Shown here: positions 28,762 through 39,600 of the stretch, one piece after another | Layout: every line of letters begins with the position of its first letter | Position numbering within the stretch: position 1 is the first letter of the stretch | Source: CBDHFQ01 sp965262565 | Lineage (GTDB): Bacteria; Bacteroidota; Bacteroidia; J057 | DNA: 64,000 nucleotides | Reading direction: 5' to 3' | NCBI GenBank assembly: GCA_965262565.1 | Contig: CBDHFQ010000020.1 | Coordinates: 558,001-622,000, forward strand | Position numbers and translations under genes: made by a program | Notes under the pieces: model-generated | What the model saw: the letters and a program-made list of their open reading frames with translations, nothing else | Databases searched by the model: none | Told to the model about the DNA's origin: nothing

Positions 28762-30168
28762 ATGAAAACAAGATACAACTCTCGCAGAAGTTTTTTGAAA
28801 AAATTTGGTGCAAGTGCTCTGGTAGCAGGAGTAGCGCCGCAGGCTATGGCGATCTCAAAAAATCATCACCTGTTGTTACCAGCCTATCAAAAAAAGGGTG
28901 CCATGTCTACAGCAGCGAATGATCAAATTCAGTTAGGGGTCATAGGGGCAGGTATCATAGGGTTTTATAATATCGATTCTGCCTTGGAAGTTCCTGGAAT
29001 GAAGTTGACAGCTGTGTGTGATTTGTATGATGGAAGATTAGCCCAGGCCAAAGTGAAATACGGTAACGATATTTTTGTTACTAAGGATTATCGCGAATTA
29101 TTAGATAGAAATGATATTGATGCCGTATTAATTGCGACCCCAGACCACTGGCATGACCGTATGTCAAAAGATGCGATGGAAAAAGGGTTGGCGGTTTATT
29201 GTGAAAAGCCAATGGTTCAAAAGGTGGAAGAAGGCAAAGCTGTTATAGAAACTGAGCAGAAAACTGGAAAAGTGTTTCAGGTAGGTAGTCAGTGGGCGAG
29301 TAATATCATACTATCTAAAGCTAAAGAATTGTATGAATCAGGGATGATCGGAGAAATTATTCTTGTAGATGCGAAATCTGACAGACATTCTTCTCTCGGT
29401 GCATGGCAATATTCCATTCCATTGGATGCTTCTCCAGACACGATTGACTGGGATAGATTTTTAGGAGATGCCCCTAACATACCTTTTGATGCTACCCGAT
29501 TCTTTAGATGGAGAAATTATAAGGATTATGGAACAGGCATGGCAGGTGATCTCTACGTCCACTTGTTAACTGTACTGCATTTTGTGCTATCTTCCGAAGG
29601 GCCGGAAAGAGTATTTTCTACAGGAGGACTGAGATACTGGAACGATGGGAGAGAAGTCCCCGATGTATTATTGACGGTCATGGATTATCCCAAAACTGAC
29701 AAACATAGTCCTTTCAACATGCAAATCAGAACCAATTTTGTCGCAGGAGGAGGAGGAGAATACAATTTGAAGATGGTAGGTTCAGAAGGCTCCATGGAAA
29801 TAGGATGGGATAGATTGGTAGTAAAGCGTACGCCTTTTCCAGAGGCGCCAGCCTATGGAGGATATGATTCGCTATTTACCTTTCCAGAAGATACCAGGGA
29901 AGCTTTTTTAGATGCCTACAACGAAAAATACTATCGTTCTTATGGCCAACTAAAAGAGCCCGAAGAGCTGGTATTCGAAACTCCTCAAGGGTACGATATG
30001 CGGGTAGATCATTGGCTTAAACTTGCTGCAACTATGAGGGGACATGATAACATCGTCGAAGATGCTACCTTTGGATTGAAGGCGGCTGGTCCATCTCTCA
30101 CAGCAAATGATAGCTATTACCAAAACAAGCCTATTCAATGGGATCCTAAGGAAATGAAAGCTATTTAG
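28762..30168 (+). CDS. Tat-exported Gfo/Idh/MocA family oxidoreductase
   Basis: The product has a twin-arginine signal: NSRRSFLKKFG with a hydrophobic stretch and APQAMA, so it is exported folded. A Rossmann domain follows with LGVIGAGIIGFYNID, DAVLIATPDHWH and the CEKPMV motif of the Gfo/Idh/MocA family, which normally bind NAD(P) and act on sugars or sugar derivatives. The larger C-terminal beta-sheet domain has RFFRWRNYKDYGTGMAGD and DLYVHLLTVLHF. I start at the ATG at 28762; a TTG at 28738 would add eight residues before the Tat signal. The exact substrate cannot be read. Tat-exported members of this family are frequent in Bacteroidota and Planctomycetes. Confidence 0.88.
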   Translation: MKTRYNSRRSFLKKFGASALVAGVAPQAMAISKNHHLLLPAYQKKGAMSTAANDQIQLGVIGAGIIGFYNIDSALEVPGMKLTAVCDLYDGRLAQAKVKYGNDIFVTKDYRELLDRNDIDAVLIATPDHWHDRMSKDAMEKGLAVYCEKPMVQKVEEGKAVIETEQKTGKVFQVGSQWASNIILSKAKELYESGMIGEIILVDAKSDRHSSLGAWQYSIPLDASPDTIDWDRFLGDAPNIPFDATRFFRWRNYKDYGTGMAGDLYVHLLTVLHFVLSSEGPERVFSTGGLRYWNDGREVPDVLLTVMDYPKTDKHSPFNMQIRTNFVAGGGGEYNLKMVGSEGSMEIGWDRLVVKRTPFPEAPAYGGYDSLFTFPEDTREAFLDAYNEKYYRSYGQLKEPEELVFETPQGYDMRVDHWLKLAATMRGHDNIVEDATFGLKAAGPSLTANDSYYQNKPIQWDPKEMKAI

Positions 30169-30256
30169 CAGTAAAATGATATTTCTTATACCTGATATAA
30201 AAGTAAGTAGGGAGAGGAATAAAGATCCGTACCAATGAGTCATAGACAAGTGCGCA

Positions 30257-31108
30257 TCAATAAGCCAGCCAATCCACTTCTCTAAACTGCTTTGCTTCTT
30301 CTTCCGAAATAGGAAATTCTAAATATAAGTTTCGGTTGTGCAGCACTTGCACAACCTTTTTTTTTGACCTGTTCATAGCAATGATAAAAGATGTTTCTGC
30401 TTGTAGGTTTATATGGTAGATAGTTGAGCTTATCGGAATTTGAGAATCTATAGGGGTTAACTGAAACAGGGCTATACTATCTTCAAATTGATAAGGAATT
30501 TCCCAGATAAAGTCTGAAGTTGTCAACTGTTTTCTTACATATAATTTATGAGCTGGAAGAACGTAATTTAAGAAGCCTTTACTTACAAGTTCGGGAGTAG
30601 CTCTTTTTCTTTCCAACCAGTTTCTCAATATTCTTCTGAGATATCTACTCCATGCCGGAGCCTGAGTGTATATAGTAACATCTGCCTTTCCTGATAAGGG
30701 GCCATAAGCAGTATAGATTCCCTCAAATAGTAAATTTTCAGTAGGTAGGATAGAACATTCAGCTGGTATTCTGTAAGCTTGATCTGGGTGAATATGGATA
30801 TGCCAAATGGGAATGGTGATGGGTCGGCGACGTTTAAAAGCCCGTATTACTTCCACACCGAACTCCGTTTTGTATGCTTGCGGATCATCAGCAGCAAAAG
30901 GGAATGATTGCCCCTGAGTTAAATAGCGAAAAGGATCCTGATGTACTACTACCTTCAAACCTGGAAGAGCTTCTTGACAAATACGGATGAATCTAGAAGT
31001 TTTTCCAGTAGAGGATCCACCACATAAGGCAATAGTTCTGGGTACAGGAAGTTGTTTAATACTACGCATATCTTCCTGAATGGACGCTATAGAAGTGGAT
31101 ATTTTCAC
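30257..31108 (-). CDS. uridine-kinase-like P-loop protein
   Basis: The 283-residue protein has a Walker A loop CGGSSTGKTS near residue 28, a strand KVVVHQDPFRYL that resembles the uridine kinase/phosphoribulokinase substrate region, and VTIPIWHIHIHPDQAYR with TENLLFEGIYTAYG, the acidic strand after the P-loop in that family. This suggests a PRK/URK-like kinase fold, but the substrate is not evident and the C-terminal 80 residues are unlike standard uridine kinases. It is convergent with the Gfo/Idh/MocA gene and divergent from the AMP-binding gene; neither suggests a pathway. Confidence 0.75.
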   Translation of the reverse strand: MKISTSIASIQEDMRSIKQLPVPRTIALCGGSSTGKTSRFIRICQEALPGLKVVVHQDPFRYLTQGQSFPFAADDPQAYKTEFGVEVIRAFKRRRPITIPIWHIHIHPDQAYRIPAECSILPTENLLFEGIYTAYGPLSGKADVTIYTQAPAWSRYLRRILRNWLERKRATPELVSKGFLNYVLPAHKLYVRKQLTTSDFIWEIPYQFEDSIALFQLTPIDSQIPISSTIYHINLQAETSFIIAMNRSKKKVVQVLHNRNLYLEFPISEEEAKQFREVDWLAY

Positions 31109-31330
31109 CAGATCAAAATAGTCAATTCTTACCCGTATATGATAGCTTTATATTGGGAAATGTTCATTCAGGCCAGTTAAATTTTAATATCATATACTTA
31201 TTAATACAGCTGTCACATCCATTTGCTCTCCTATTCTGACGCTTTATATACCATGTTTTACTTATGCCCCTAAATGCATTGTTGAAGAATAGTCAAATTA
31301 ATAATTTGGGTTTATACAGGTTGGGAAGGA

Positions 31331-32722
31331 ATGAATCAAAAACAAAGACAAATTCCCTTAGTAATCGACTTCATTTCACATTGGGGTAAGCTAAAACCAG
31401 GGAAGCTAGCTTTAGTACAGTACGAGAGTGGTCAGCAGTTACTTTATAAGCAGTTTACAAAAAGTGTTCGATATTACGCACTTAGATTGCTTGCACAAGG
31501 AATTGAACCAGGCGACAGAATCGTAGCTGTATCACATATGTCTCCTGAAATGATATGTCTCATGTGCGCTTCTATGAAAGTAGGGGCAATATTTGTTCCT
31601 ATTGATGTCAATCAAAAGGTTAATGAAATTTTAGAGGATGTAGAAAAAGCTACTCCCAATATTCTTCTTTTTTCAGAAAAGAGCCTGTATTTTGATTTAA
31701 AGCGTATAGGATATTTTGGCTCAAAAAATAAGGCAGGCTTAAAAGCTGCCTGGTACTTTTCATTTGATCAAGATGAATGGTTTCCAGGGACGACTTCTTT
31801 TTTAGGAGCAATGAGTAAAAAAGGAATGACTCATTTGCGTCTTAAAGAAAGATTACTAAAAAAATTACTCAAGATTGAATCGGCACTTCATCCCTGGCAA
31901 CCTGTGCTTATGTTTTTCAAAAGGGGAATCAATGGGGAGAGGCGTCCAGTATTACTTTGTCATGAAAACATCATTACTCAATTTGAATTAATTAAAGAAG
32001 CCACAGGTTTAAATAGTTATACGAAAACCCTGACTAATATGGGGCTGAATGAGCCTGGTGCCATCATTCATGGTATTTTGTTGACATTGATGGCAGGAGG
32101 AGCCAGCGTATTAATGAGAAGTGCTAATCCTGCTGATTCATTATACGCTATAGAAACATACCAAATAAATAGAATCTATCAATTACCGAACGTATTTTTG
32201 GCATTACGGGATCATCCTGGTTTTCTTACCAGAGATTTTAGTTGTGTGAATTTGGGAATCGTCATATCCAGCGATCCCCCTTCTTATGATTTCTTTAAAA
32301 GACTAAGCCCTATGTTTCCTAAACTGGGAGGTGGCGTGTTTCTTCCAGAAACGGCAGGGTTTATTAGCTATTTAGCGCATGAGGAAGGCAAAAGAATGCT
32401 TTCATGTCATCATGGAAAATTATTTCCGCAAGTAAACCCTCTTAGTATAAGAGAGCCGTTACATTGGGATGGAAAAACGGGCATAGAGAAAAGCCATGGT
32501 AGTTTGGGAGAAATTTGTTGTCATCCGCCTATGGTCTTTTTAGGATATTATGGCCAGGAGAAAATAACTGCCCGTACGATTTCTAAAGAAGGTATTCTGT
32601 ATACCGGAAAAAAAGGATTTATTCAGGAACAAGAAGATGGATTGTATCTAGGACTGGAAAATGTGAATCAAGTAGTATCTGACCCATTAAGCATTAAGCA
32701 AAAATTAACCTCATCCAATTAA
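31331..32722 (+). CDS. degenerate AMP-binding (acyl-CoA-synthetase-like) protein
   Basis: The overall pattern is an adenylate-forming enzyme: GIEPGDRIVAVSHMSPEMI, the FVPIDV segment, LGEICCHPPMVFLGYYGQE and ILYTGKKGFI. But the defining ATP-binding loop, normally TSGTTGxPKG, reads KRGINGERRPVLLCHEN, and the GRxKD hinge and the C-terminal lid domain with the catalytic lysine are absent; the chain stops at 463 residues right after GLENVNQV. I therefore expect no normal acyl-activation, although binding of a fatty or amino acid is possible. The ATG at 31331 follows a GGAAGG sequence almost directly. It stands alone between a divergent and a convergent neighbour. It could be an intermediate in loss of function. 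Confidence 0.7.
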   Translation: MNQKQRQIPLVIDFISHWGKLKPGKLALVQYESGQQLLYKQFTKSVRYYALRLLAQGIEPGDRIVAVSHMSPEMICLMCASMKVGAIFVPIDVNQKVNEILEDVEKATPNILLFSEKSLYFDLKRIGYFGSKNKAGLKAAWYFSFDQDEWFPGTTSFLGAMSKKGMTHLRLKERLLKKLLKIESALHPWQPVLMFFKRGINGERRPVLLCHENIITQFELIKEATGLNSYTKTLTNMGLNEPGAIIHGILLTLMAGGASVLMRSANPADSLYAIETYQINRIYQLPNVFLALRDHPGFLTRDFSCVNLGIVISSDPPSYDFFKRLSPMFPKLGGGVFLPETAGFISYLAHEEGKRMLSCHHGKLFPQVNPLSIREPLHWDGKTGIEKSHGSLGEICCHPPMVFLGYYGQEKITARTISKEGILYTGKKGFIQEQEDGLYLGLENVNQVVSDPLSIKQKLTSSN

Positions 32723-32745
32723 ATATCAAAGGTATAATATAGGAG

Positions 32746-32790
32746 TTGACTATTGATGTTTGAGCATTACCAACATCGGCCGCTAGTCAA
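32746..32790. terminator. composite hairpin between convergent genes
   Basis: Arms TTGACTA (32746-32752) and TAGTCAA (32784-32790) enclose a second pair, GATGTT (32755-32760) with AACATC (32772-32777). It lies between the stops of the AMP-binding gene and the sugar dehydrogenase gene and may end transcription in both directions. No T run follows on either side. Confidence 0.45.
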
Positions 32791-32805
32791 TCATTTCAAT
32801 ATCTA

Positions 32806-35709
32806 TCACTTATTGCCAATTTCATGTGAATTAGTTAGGAAATTATCAGGATCTAGTCTTTGATCTTCTTTTTGATATTTTTCCATAGAACACCCCATTA
32901 TCTCTATTTCAGCCAAGCTTAGAAATTCTTTTTTTGCTAGCTGAATTCTAATGTATCTGCTTTTTTGGTCAATGTTGAAAATCATAGGATTATCCGTAGG
33001 AGTACCCCAAAATTTCTTAGTAACTCCATCCTGATTTAGTACTTCTTCGAGCTCATCAGATACAAAGGGTTCTTCCGACAACAAAAGGTGGAAGTTGGTC
33101 AGGCGCTCTTTACAACAATCTGTTCGATTCCAGACTTTTATCTGGTAGATATCTGATACAGATTCGAGATCTATTTCCCAAAATGGATTTAATTCATTTT
33201 CAGTATGAGCCACAGTTTTTTCCCTCACCAAACCGGTCGTATTTCCATCCACAGCAAAATCAGCATGGTTATTTTTATAAGTACTGGATTGCTTTGTGGG
33301 CTTATTCAGGGCCAGGTTTTCGGCCAGACAAGAGGGAGACGAGGGATCTATTTGCTTTATCCATGTAGAAATCAACCTAACAGCTTTTTGATGTACTTTA
33401 TTTTTTGCCAAAGGAGGCATCGATTTACTTTCATGTACACTTTTCATGTTTAGATAAAGCACTGATCTCGAAGGATTTTCTGGAATAATGATCCCCGGTT
33501 GACTTACAATATATTCGTGAATTACATTGCGATGTAAAAATCCCTGGAACCTGAAAGGAGTAGTTAATCTGGCATCAAAACCGCCTCTATTAGTCGTACC
33601 AGGTTGATGACAGTAACTACAATTTGCATCTAAATAAGATCTGGCTTTCATAGAAACAGTGGCATCAGGATCATCCAAAGAAGCTGAAGTAACCATTTGA
33701 TCGATAGCTTCTGTACTGATTTTGGGATAGAAATATCCCAATTGGTTAAACCACTTCAGTTGATTCGTATACACTTTTGTACGAGGATCAAATAATTCCT
33801 TGTTCAATTGGCGGCCATTAAATCCTAACACACGTCCGGATTGTTTATTATGACAGGCGAGGCAATCACCTCTGTTTGATGTGTGCCATACTTGTTGCTT
33901 AATACCTTGAGGAGTATTGATCGCTAAGGTGGTATCCATCCCTGAACTTGCCAGTAACGCGTCTTTTCCATCAGGAGTCCATTTATAGGCCAGTCCGTAA
34001 TATATTCCATCTTCACCATGTACGAGTAGTTGCGTTTCCAGTCGTTGTACTTTGGTGGAATCAGATTCATCTAGTGGCATTTCCAGGTGTTTGATAAATA
34101 CCGTGCCTTTGGGAAACTCCCAATATTTATTTGAATTATACTTCACTTTTTTATTGGGAGAATCAAGGTTGCCATCATTAGGCATGGCTATCCATCTTTT
34201 TTGAATTGCGCCATCATCATAAAGAGGACTATTGACTTCATATGGTACGACTCCAGGAATAGGCTGGAGGGTTTCAAAATCATGGAAGAGATTAATCTGT
34301 GATAGTCTTGAAGGAGCCTTTACACTAGAACCCGCTCTCACTAACCGATGGATGCGCACATTTTTTCCTAAGCCACATAAATACATTTCTCCATCCATAT
34401 CCTGCCCAAAGGTAGATAGCTTACCAGGAGTAAATTGACATAAATAGCTTGCTTCCCCTTTTTTATCACCTGGATCGTAAGAGATTTGATATATGTTGTT
34501 AGAAACATAATCGCCACAGATATATTTGCCCTGTAGTTCCTGGAGAGCAGATCCTCGGTACACATAGCCACCTATAATGGCTTGCATATCTGGATGGGAA
34601 AAATCAGTGACGGGATCTACTACCTCCCCATATATTCCTACTACAGGTCTTAGGCCTTTTATTTGGGTACCTTCTCTAAAAGGCCATCCATAATTTCCAC
34701 CAGACTGAATAATATTTACCTCCTCTTTTTGTGAGGAGCCTACATCACCCATCCAAAGCATTCCAGTATATGGATCATTCGTAAGTCTATGTGGTGCTCT
34801 ATGCCCAATAGAATAATATTCTTCAAAGTGTTTTTTATAAGTGGTCGTAAAGGGATTATCTGCGGGGATACAATAACCTACTCCTGAAATTTCGTCTTTT
34901 GGGCTATTTTTTAGAGGAAATCTAACTTTGGGGGGATAATTTTCTTCACGCTCGCAATCTACATCTAATCTCAATACGCCTCCCTGAAGATTTTTAGCCA
35001 GTTTTTGTGAACTATACCTTTCATTTTGATCTCCAATGGAAAGATATAAATATCCATCATTTCCAAAAGTAAGACCTCCACCTCTATGGGTGTAACTTTT
35101 AAGGCGGATGTTGATCATGATCAATTCCGAAGAAGGTTCTGCGATTCCATCTTCGTTGGCAGAAAATCGCGATAATCTAAGCCAGGTATTGAAAAATCCT
35201 TCTTTTCTTTCTTTAGGAAAATCAGCACCTTTTTCTCTTGCACAATAGAAAACGTAGAAATGATGTTCATGAGGGGCGCCTTTTTTACCATAATCCGGGT
35301 GAAAGGCCAATCCTAATAAACCACCATCGTAAACTTCTGCTACTCTGTCTGCAATATTGAGAAAAGTATGTTTTTCCTCTACTTCCTTATAATTGTCAAA
35401 ATTATGGATAATTCCCTTCTTAGTACCCACAAATATACAATCTGAGCCTGGAGCTGCAGTAAGTACCGTAGGATCTTCAAACGTCAGATTCGAAAAAGTA
35501 GGAATCACTTTCCATGGACCTTCTCCCCCGGGAGTCGCTGCAGGTAGCTGACCGTCTAAAAATCTACCTATTGGAGCTGGAGCAACAGTATCCAGATGAT
35601 CCTCATTATCTGGTATATGGGTTCCCAAGGATATTATTCCAACAGTAAATATGCTTAAATAAACCCATGCACGCCCCATGAATTTGTTAAATTCTCTATA
35701 AGAACACAT
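32806..35709 (-). CDS. secreted sugar dehydrogenase / cytochrome c / discoidin-domain protein
   Basis: The 967-residue chain joins three modules. After an N-terminal hydrophobic segment (about residues 11-30) comes a PQQ-type glucose/sorbosone dehydrogenase beta-propeller (about 60-460) with GGLLGLAFHPDY, HRGGGLTFGNDGYLYLSIGD, HRAPHRL and GGNYGWP. A middle part carries two heme-attachment motifs, CLACH and CSYCH, in a cytochrome-like region ending in SMPPLAKNKVH. The C-terminal 150 residues form an F5/8 type C (discoidin-like) domain: LNKPTKQSSTYKNNHADFAVDG and FWEIDLESVSDIYQIKVWNR. The design suggests oxidation of sugars at the cell surface with electrons passing to c-heme and binding to glycans. 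Whether PQQ is bound is not visible. No T9SS tail is present. Confidence 0.85.
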   Translation of the reverse strand: MCSYREFNKFMGRAWVYLSIFTVGIISLGTHIPDNEDHLDTVAPAPIGRFLDGQLPAATPGGEGPWKVIPTFSNLTFEDPTVLTAAPGSDCIFVGTKKGIIHNFDNYKEVEEKHTFLNIADRVAEVYDGGLLGLAFHPDYGKKGAPHEHHFYVFYCAREKGADFPKERKEGFFNTWLRLSRFSANEDGIAEPSSELIMINIRLKSYTHRGGGLTFGNDGYLYLSIGDQNERYSSQKLAKNLQGGVLRLDVDCEREENYPPKVRFPLKNSPKDEISGVGYCIPADNPFTTTYKKHFEEYYSIGHRAPHRLTNDPYTGMLWMGDVGSSQKEEVNIIQSGGNYGWPFREGTQIKGLRPVVGIYGEVVDPVTDFSHPDMQAIIGGYVYRGSALQELQGKYICGDYVSNNIYQISYDPGDKKGEASYLCQFTPGKLSTFGQDMDGEMYLCGLGKNVRIHRLVRAGSSVKAPSRLSQINLFHDFETLQPIPGVVPYEVNSPLYDDGAIQKRWIAMPNDGNLDSPNKKVKYNSNKYWEFPKGTVFIKHLEMPLDESDSTKVQRLETQLLVHGEDGIYYGLAYKWTPDGKDALLASSGMDTTLAINTPQGIKQQVWHTSNRGDCLACHNKQSGRVLGFNGRQLNKELFDPRTKVYTNQLKWFNQLGYFYPKISTEAIDQMVTSASLDDPDATVSMKARSYLDANCSYCHQPGTTNRGGFDARLTTPFRFQGFLHRNVIHEYIVSQPGIIIPENPSRSVLYLNMKSVHESKSMPPLAKNKVHQKAVRLISTWIKQIDPSSPSCLAENLALNKPTKQSSTYKNNHADFAVDGNTTGLVREKTVAHTENELNPFWEIDLESVSDIYQIKVWNRTDCCKERLTNFHLLLSEEPFVSDELEEVLNQDGVTKKFWGTPTDNPMIFNIDQKSRYIRIQLAKKEFLSLAEIEIMGCSMEKYQKEDQRLDPDNFLTNSHEIGNK

Positions 35710-36620
35710 GAGCGATTAATTATGGCTGTATGATTGATTATAGCAACAAGGATAATAACTCACTTTAACCTCCTTCTTTCCTTTCATTTACACCTTACTT
35801 TGTTCTTACTAACTTTATTACTGAATTAAAACTGACAATTAAATCTGTAAGCAATATTGCGTCTTATTATTTAACGAAAATTAAAATTTATAACGTATAA
35901 AATAAATAGGATTGTGACCCCCAAACGATGTTAGATGTTTTAGAAAATAATAAAAAAATATGAATAATAAACTGGCTAATAAAAATAATGAAAATTCTTT
36001 CAATAGATAGTGAAACCAAATAAAAACAATACAGTTCTCCTTTGAAATACATAACCAATATAGAATTCCCTACCCAGTTTTATTATAAATATTTTCTTCT
36101 CCCTATATATAAGTACACCATAAATAATACCATTTTAAGGAGTAATAGTTTCTCTATTTAAATTAAATAATTATTCTATATAATTAAATATTGAAATAGG
36201 ATAAATTAAAGAGGTAAGAACTTAGCTATGTAATCAATTTGAATACCCTTACTGGTATAGATATTTTTTGAAATATCTATTGTAAAAAATAAAATATAGA
36301 GAAATAATATGCTATTTAATTCGTATATTTATTATTAAGAATAAGTATATAAATTTTTATTATGCTATCTATCTGAAAAACAGAATAATTATCATTTTGA
36401 AAGGGATTTTGTTCTCATTATTAGATAGTTATAATTATTTTATTCGCTTATTTAAGAATTAAACCAAAGCTTGTTTTAGCACTTGTATCCATTCATTTAG
36501 AAGTCCCCCTTCCACAATTAATATTTCCATTTTTGGTACTAGTCCATCTGTAATCAATTAGTTACTTATTTATAATAGCCATTAGTCTACTAAGAATCGA
36601 CTTATTATTTTTTCTGTCAT
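35710..36620. other. long AT-rich intergenic region
   Basis: About 910 bases, clearly poorer in G and C than the genes, with long A/T runs. I see no reading frame with a plausible product, no tRNA, no hairpin with T run and no exact TAnnTTTG promoter. It separates the divergent dehydrogenase gene from the first giant T9SS gene and must hold the promoters of both. Confidence 0.7.
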
Positions 36621-39600
36621 ATGAAAACGAGAACCAAATTATTTTTCCTGCTCTGGAATTTTGCAGTTTGCTCTCTACACCTTCAATCACAAAATTTAGC
36701 TCTAAATGAGATTTTTATTCTCGATTTGGTAAATCAATCCCAATTTTTTGAAATTACCGGAGATCCCGGAACAGATATTACTGCCTGCTCCATGGTAAGA
36801 TTAAGTCCTCAGGGAACGGTAGATACGGTATTAAATTTTACCGGACAAGTTATTCCTACAGATGGACATTGGCTGGCCGCTAATGGATCTGCTATATCAA
36901 CTTTTAGTGTTTCGGCAGAAATAACATTGCCCGATGGATTTTTTACAAATGTAACAGCAACTTATTTATTGCTGGATAATTTTTTTGGTACCATAGGAGA
37001 TGATTTAGATGTGAATGATGATGGAGTATTAGATAGCGTTTATTGGTCAAAACTAGTAGATAGGATAGGGGTGCGATCTTCCTCCGAAGGATTTACCTAT
37101 GCTGAGTCTACGTTTGGTCCTGTAAATGATACCATTCCGCAAGGAGTGTTAAGATGTGGAGATAATCCGAATCTATGGTTGCCTCAAGCTTTAGGAGTTC
37201 CTTTATCTATTTGGAGCCCTGGCATATCGAACGTATCGCCTCCTGAGTGTGTTCCTCCTTCCGTTCCCGTTCAGCTGAATGAAATGATATTGGGAGGTCC
37301 AACAGATCCAGGCTGTGAGTTTTTTGAAGTAGTAGGCCCTCCGGGAGCTAATCTGGCAGCTTGTCAGTTTGTATTGGTAGATCCTTTTGGGGTGGTGACG
37401 GATATTGTTCCCTTTGCTAATCAATATGTTCCCACAGATGGTGTATGGGTAGCGGCCTCGCCATTGGCACAACAAAAATTCAACCTCAATCCGAATGTGA
37501 TCCTGCCCAATGGAATATTCCCTCAAACGACCTATACCTATTTGTTGATCGATAAGTTCACCAGGAATATAGGAGATGATATAGATGTGAACAATGATGG
37601 GGTGATAGATAGTGTGTTTTGGAGTAGGTTGGTAGATCAAATGGCCTTTCGCTCAGATAGCACGGGCTTTACTTATGCTGAGCCTACGTTTGGTCCATTA
37701 AATGATTCCATACCTTCAGGAGCATTGAGGTGTGGGGATAATCCGAATCTATGGCTACCACAATCTCCAAGTGTATCACCTTCAATTTGGAGTCCTGGCA
37801 TATCGAACGTATCGCCTCCTGAGTGTGTTCCTCCTTCCGTTCCCGTTCAGCTGAATGAAATGTTATTGGGAGGTCCAACAGATCCAGGCTGTGAGTTTTT
37901 TGAAGTAGTAGGCCCTCCGGGAGCTAATCTGGCAGCTTGTCAGTTTGTATTGGTAGATCCTTTTGGGGTGGTGACGGATATTGTTCCCTTTGCCAATCAA
38001 TATGTTCCCACAGATGGCGTATGGGTAGCGGCCTCGCCATTGGCACAACAAAAATTCAACCTCAATCCGAATGTGATCCTGCCCAATGGAATATTCCCTC
38101 AAACGACCTATACCTATTTGTTGATCGATAAGTTCACCAGGAATATAGGAGATGATATAGATGTGAACAATGATGGGGTGATAGATAGTGTGTTTTGGAG
38201 TAGGTTGGTAGATCAAATGGCCTTTCGCTCAGATAGCACGGGCTTTACTTATGCTGAGCCTACGTTTGGTCCATTAAATGATTCCATACCTTCAGGAGCA
38301 TTGAGGTGTGGGGATAATCCGAATCTATGGCTACCACAATCTCCAAGTGTATCACCTTCAATTTGGAGCCCTGGCATATCGAACGTATCGCCTCCTGAGT
38401 GTGTTCCTCCTTCCGTTCCCGTTCAGCTGAATGAAATGTTATTGGGAGGTCCAACAGATCCAGGCTGTGAGTTTTTTGAAGTAGTAGGCCCTCCGGGAGC
38501 TAATCTGGCAGCTTGTCAGTTTGTATTGGTAGATCCTTTTGGGGTGGTGACGGATATTGTTCCCTTTGCCAATCAATATGTTCCCACAGATGGCGTATGG
38601 GTAGCGGCCTCGCCATTGGCACAACAAAAATTCAACCTCAATCCGAATGTGATCCTGCCCAATGGAATATTTCCTCAAACGACCTATACTTATTTGCTGA
38701 TCGATAAGTTCACCAGGAATATAGGAGATGATATAGATGTGAATAATGATGGGGTGATAGATAGTGTGTTTTGGAGTAGATTGGTAGATCAAATGGCCTT
38801 TCGCTCAGATAGCACGGGCTTTACCTATGCTGAGCCTACGTTTGGTCCATTAAATGATTCCATACCTTCAGGAGCATTGAGGTGTGGGGATAATCCGAAT
38901 CTATGGCTACCACAATCTCCAAGTGTATCACCTTCTATTTGGAGTCCTGGCATATCGAACGTATCGCTTCCTGAGTGTGTTCCTCCTTCCGTTCCCGTTC
39001 AGCTGAATGAAATGTTATTGGGAGGTCCAACAGATCCAGGCTGTGAGTTTTTTGAAGTAGTAGGCCCTCCGGGAGCTAATCTGGCAGCTTGTCAGTTTGT
39101 ATTGGTAGATCCTTTTGGGGTGGTGACGGACATTGTTCCCTTTGCCAATCAATATGTTCCCACAGATGGCGTATGGGTAGCGGCCTCGCCATTGGCACAA
39201 CAAAAATTCAACCTCAATCCGAATGTGATCCTGCCCAATGGAATATTCCCTCAAACGACCTATACCTATTTGCTGATCGATAAGTTCACCAGGAATATAG
39301 GAGATGATATAGATGTGAATAATGATGGGGTGATAGATAGTGTGTTTTGGAGTAGATTGGTAGATCAAATGGCCTTTCGCTCAGATAGCACGTGGCTTTA
39401 CTTATGCTGAGCCTACGTTTGGTCCATTAAATGATTCCATACCTTCAGGAGCATTGAGGTGTGGGGATAATCCGAATCTATGGCTACCACAATCTCCAAG
39501 TGTATCACCTTCAATTTGGAGCCCTGGCATATCGAACGTATCGCCTCCTGAGTGTGTTCCTCCTTCCGTTCCCGTTCAGCTGAATGAAATGTTATTGGGA

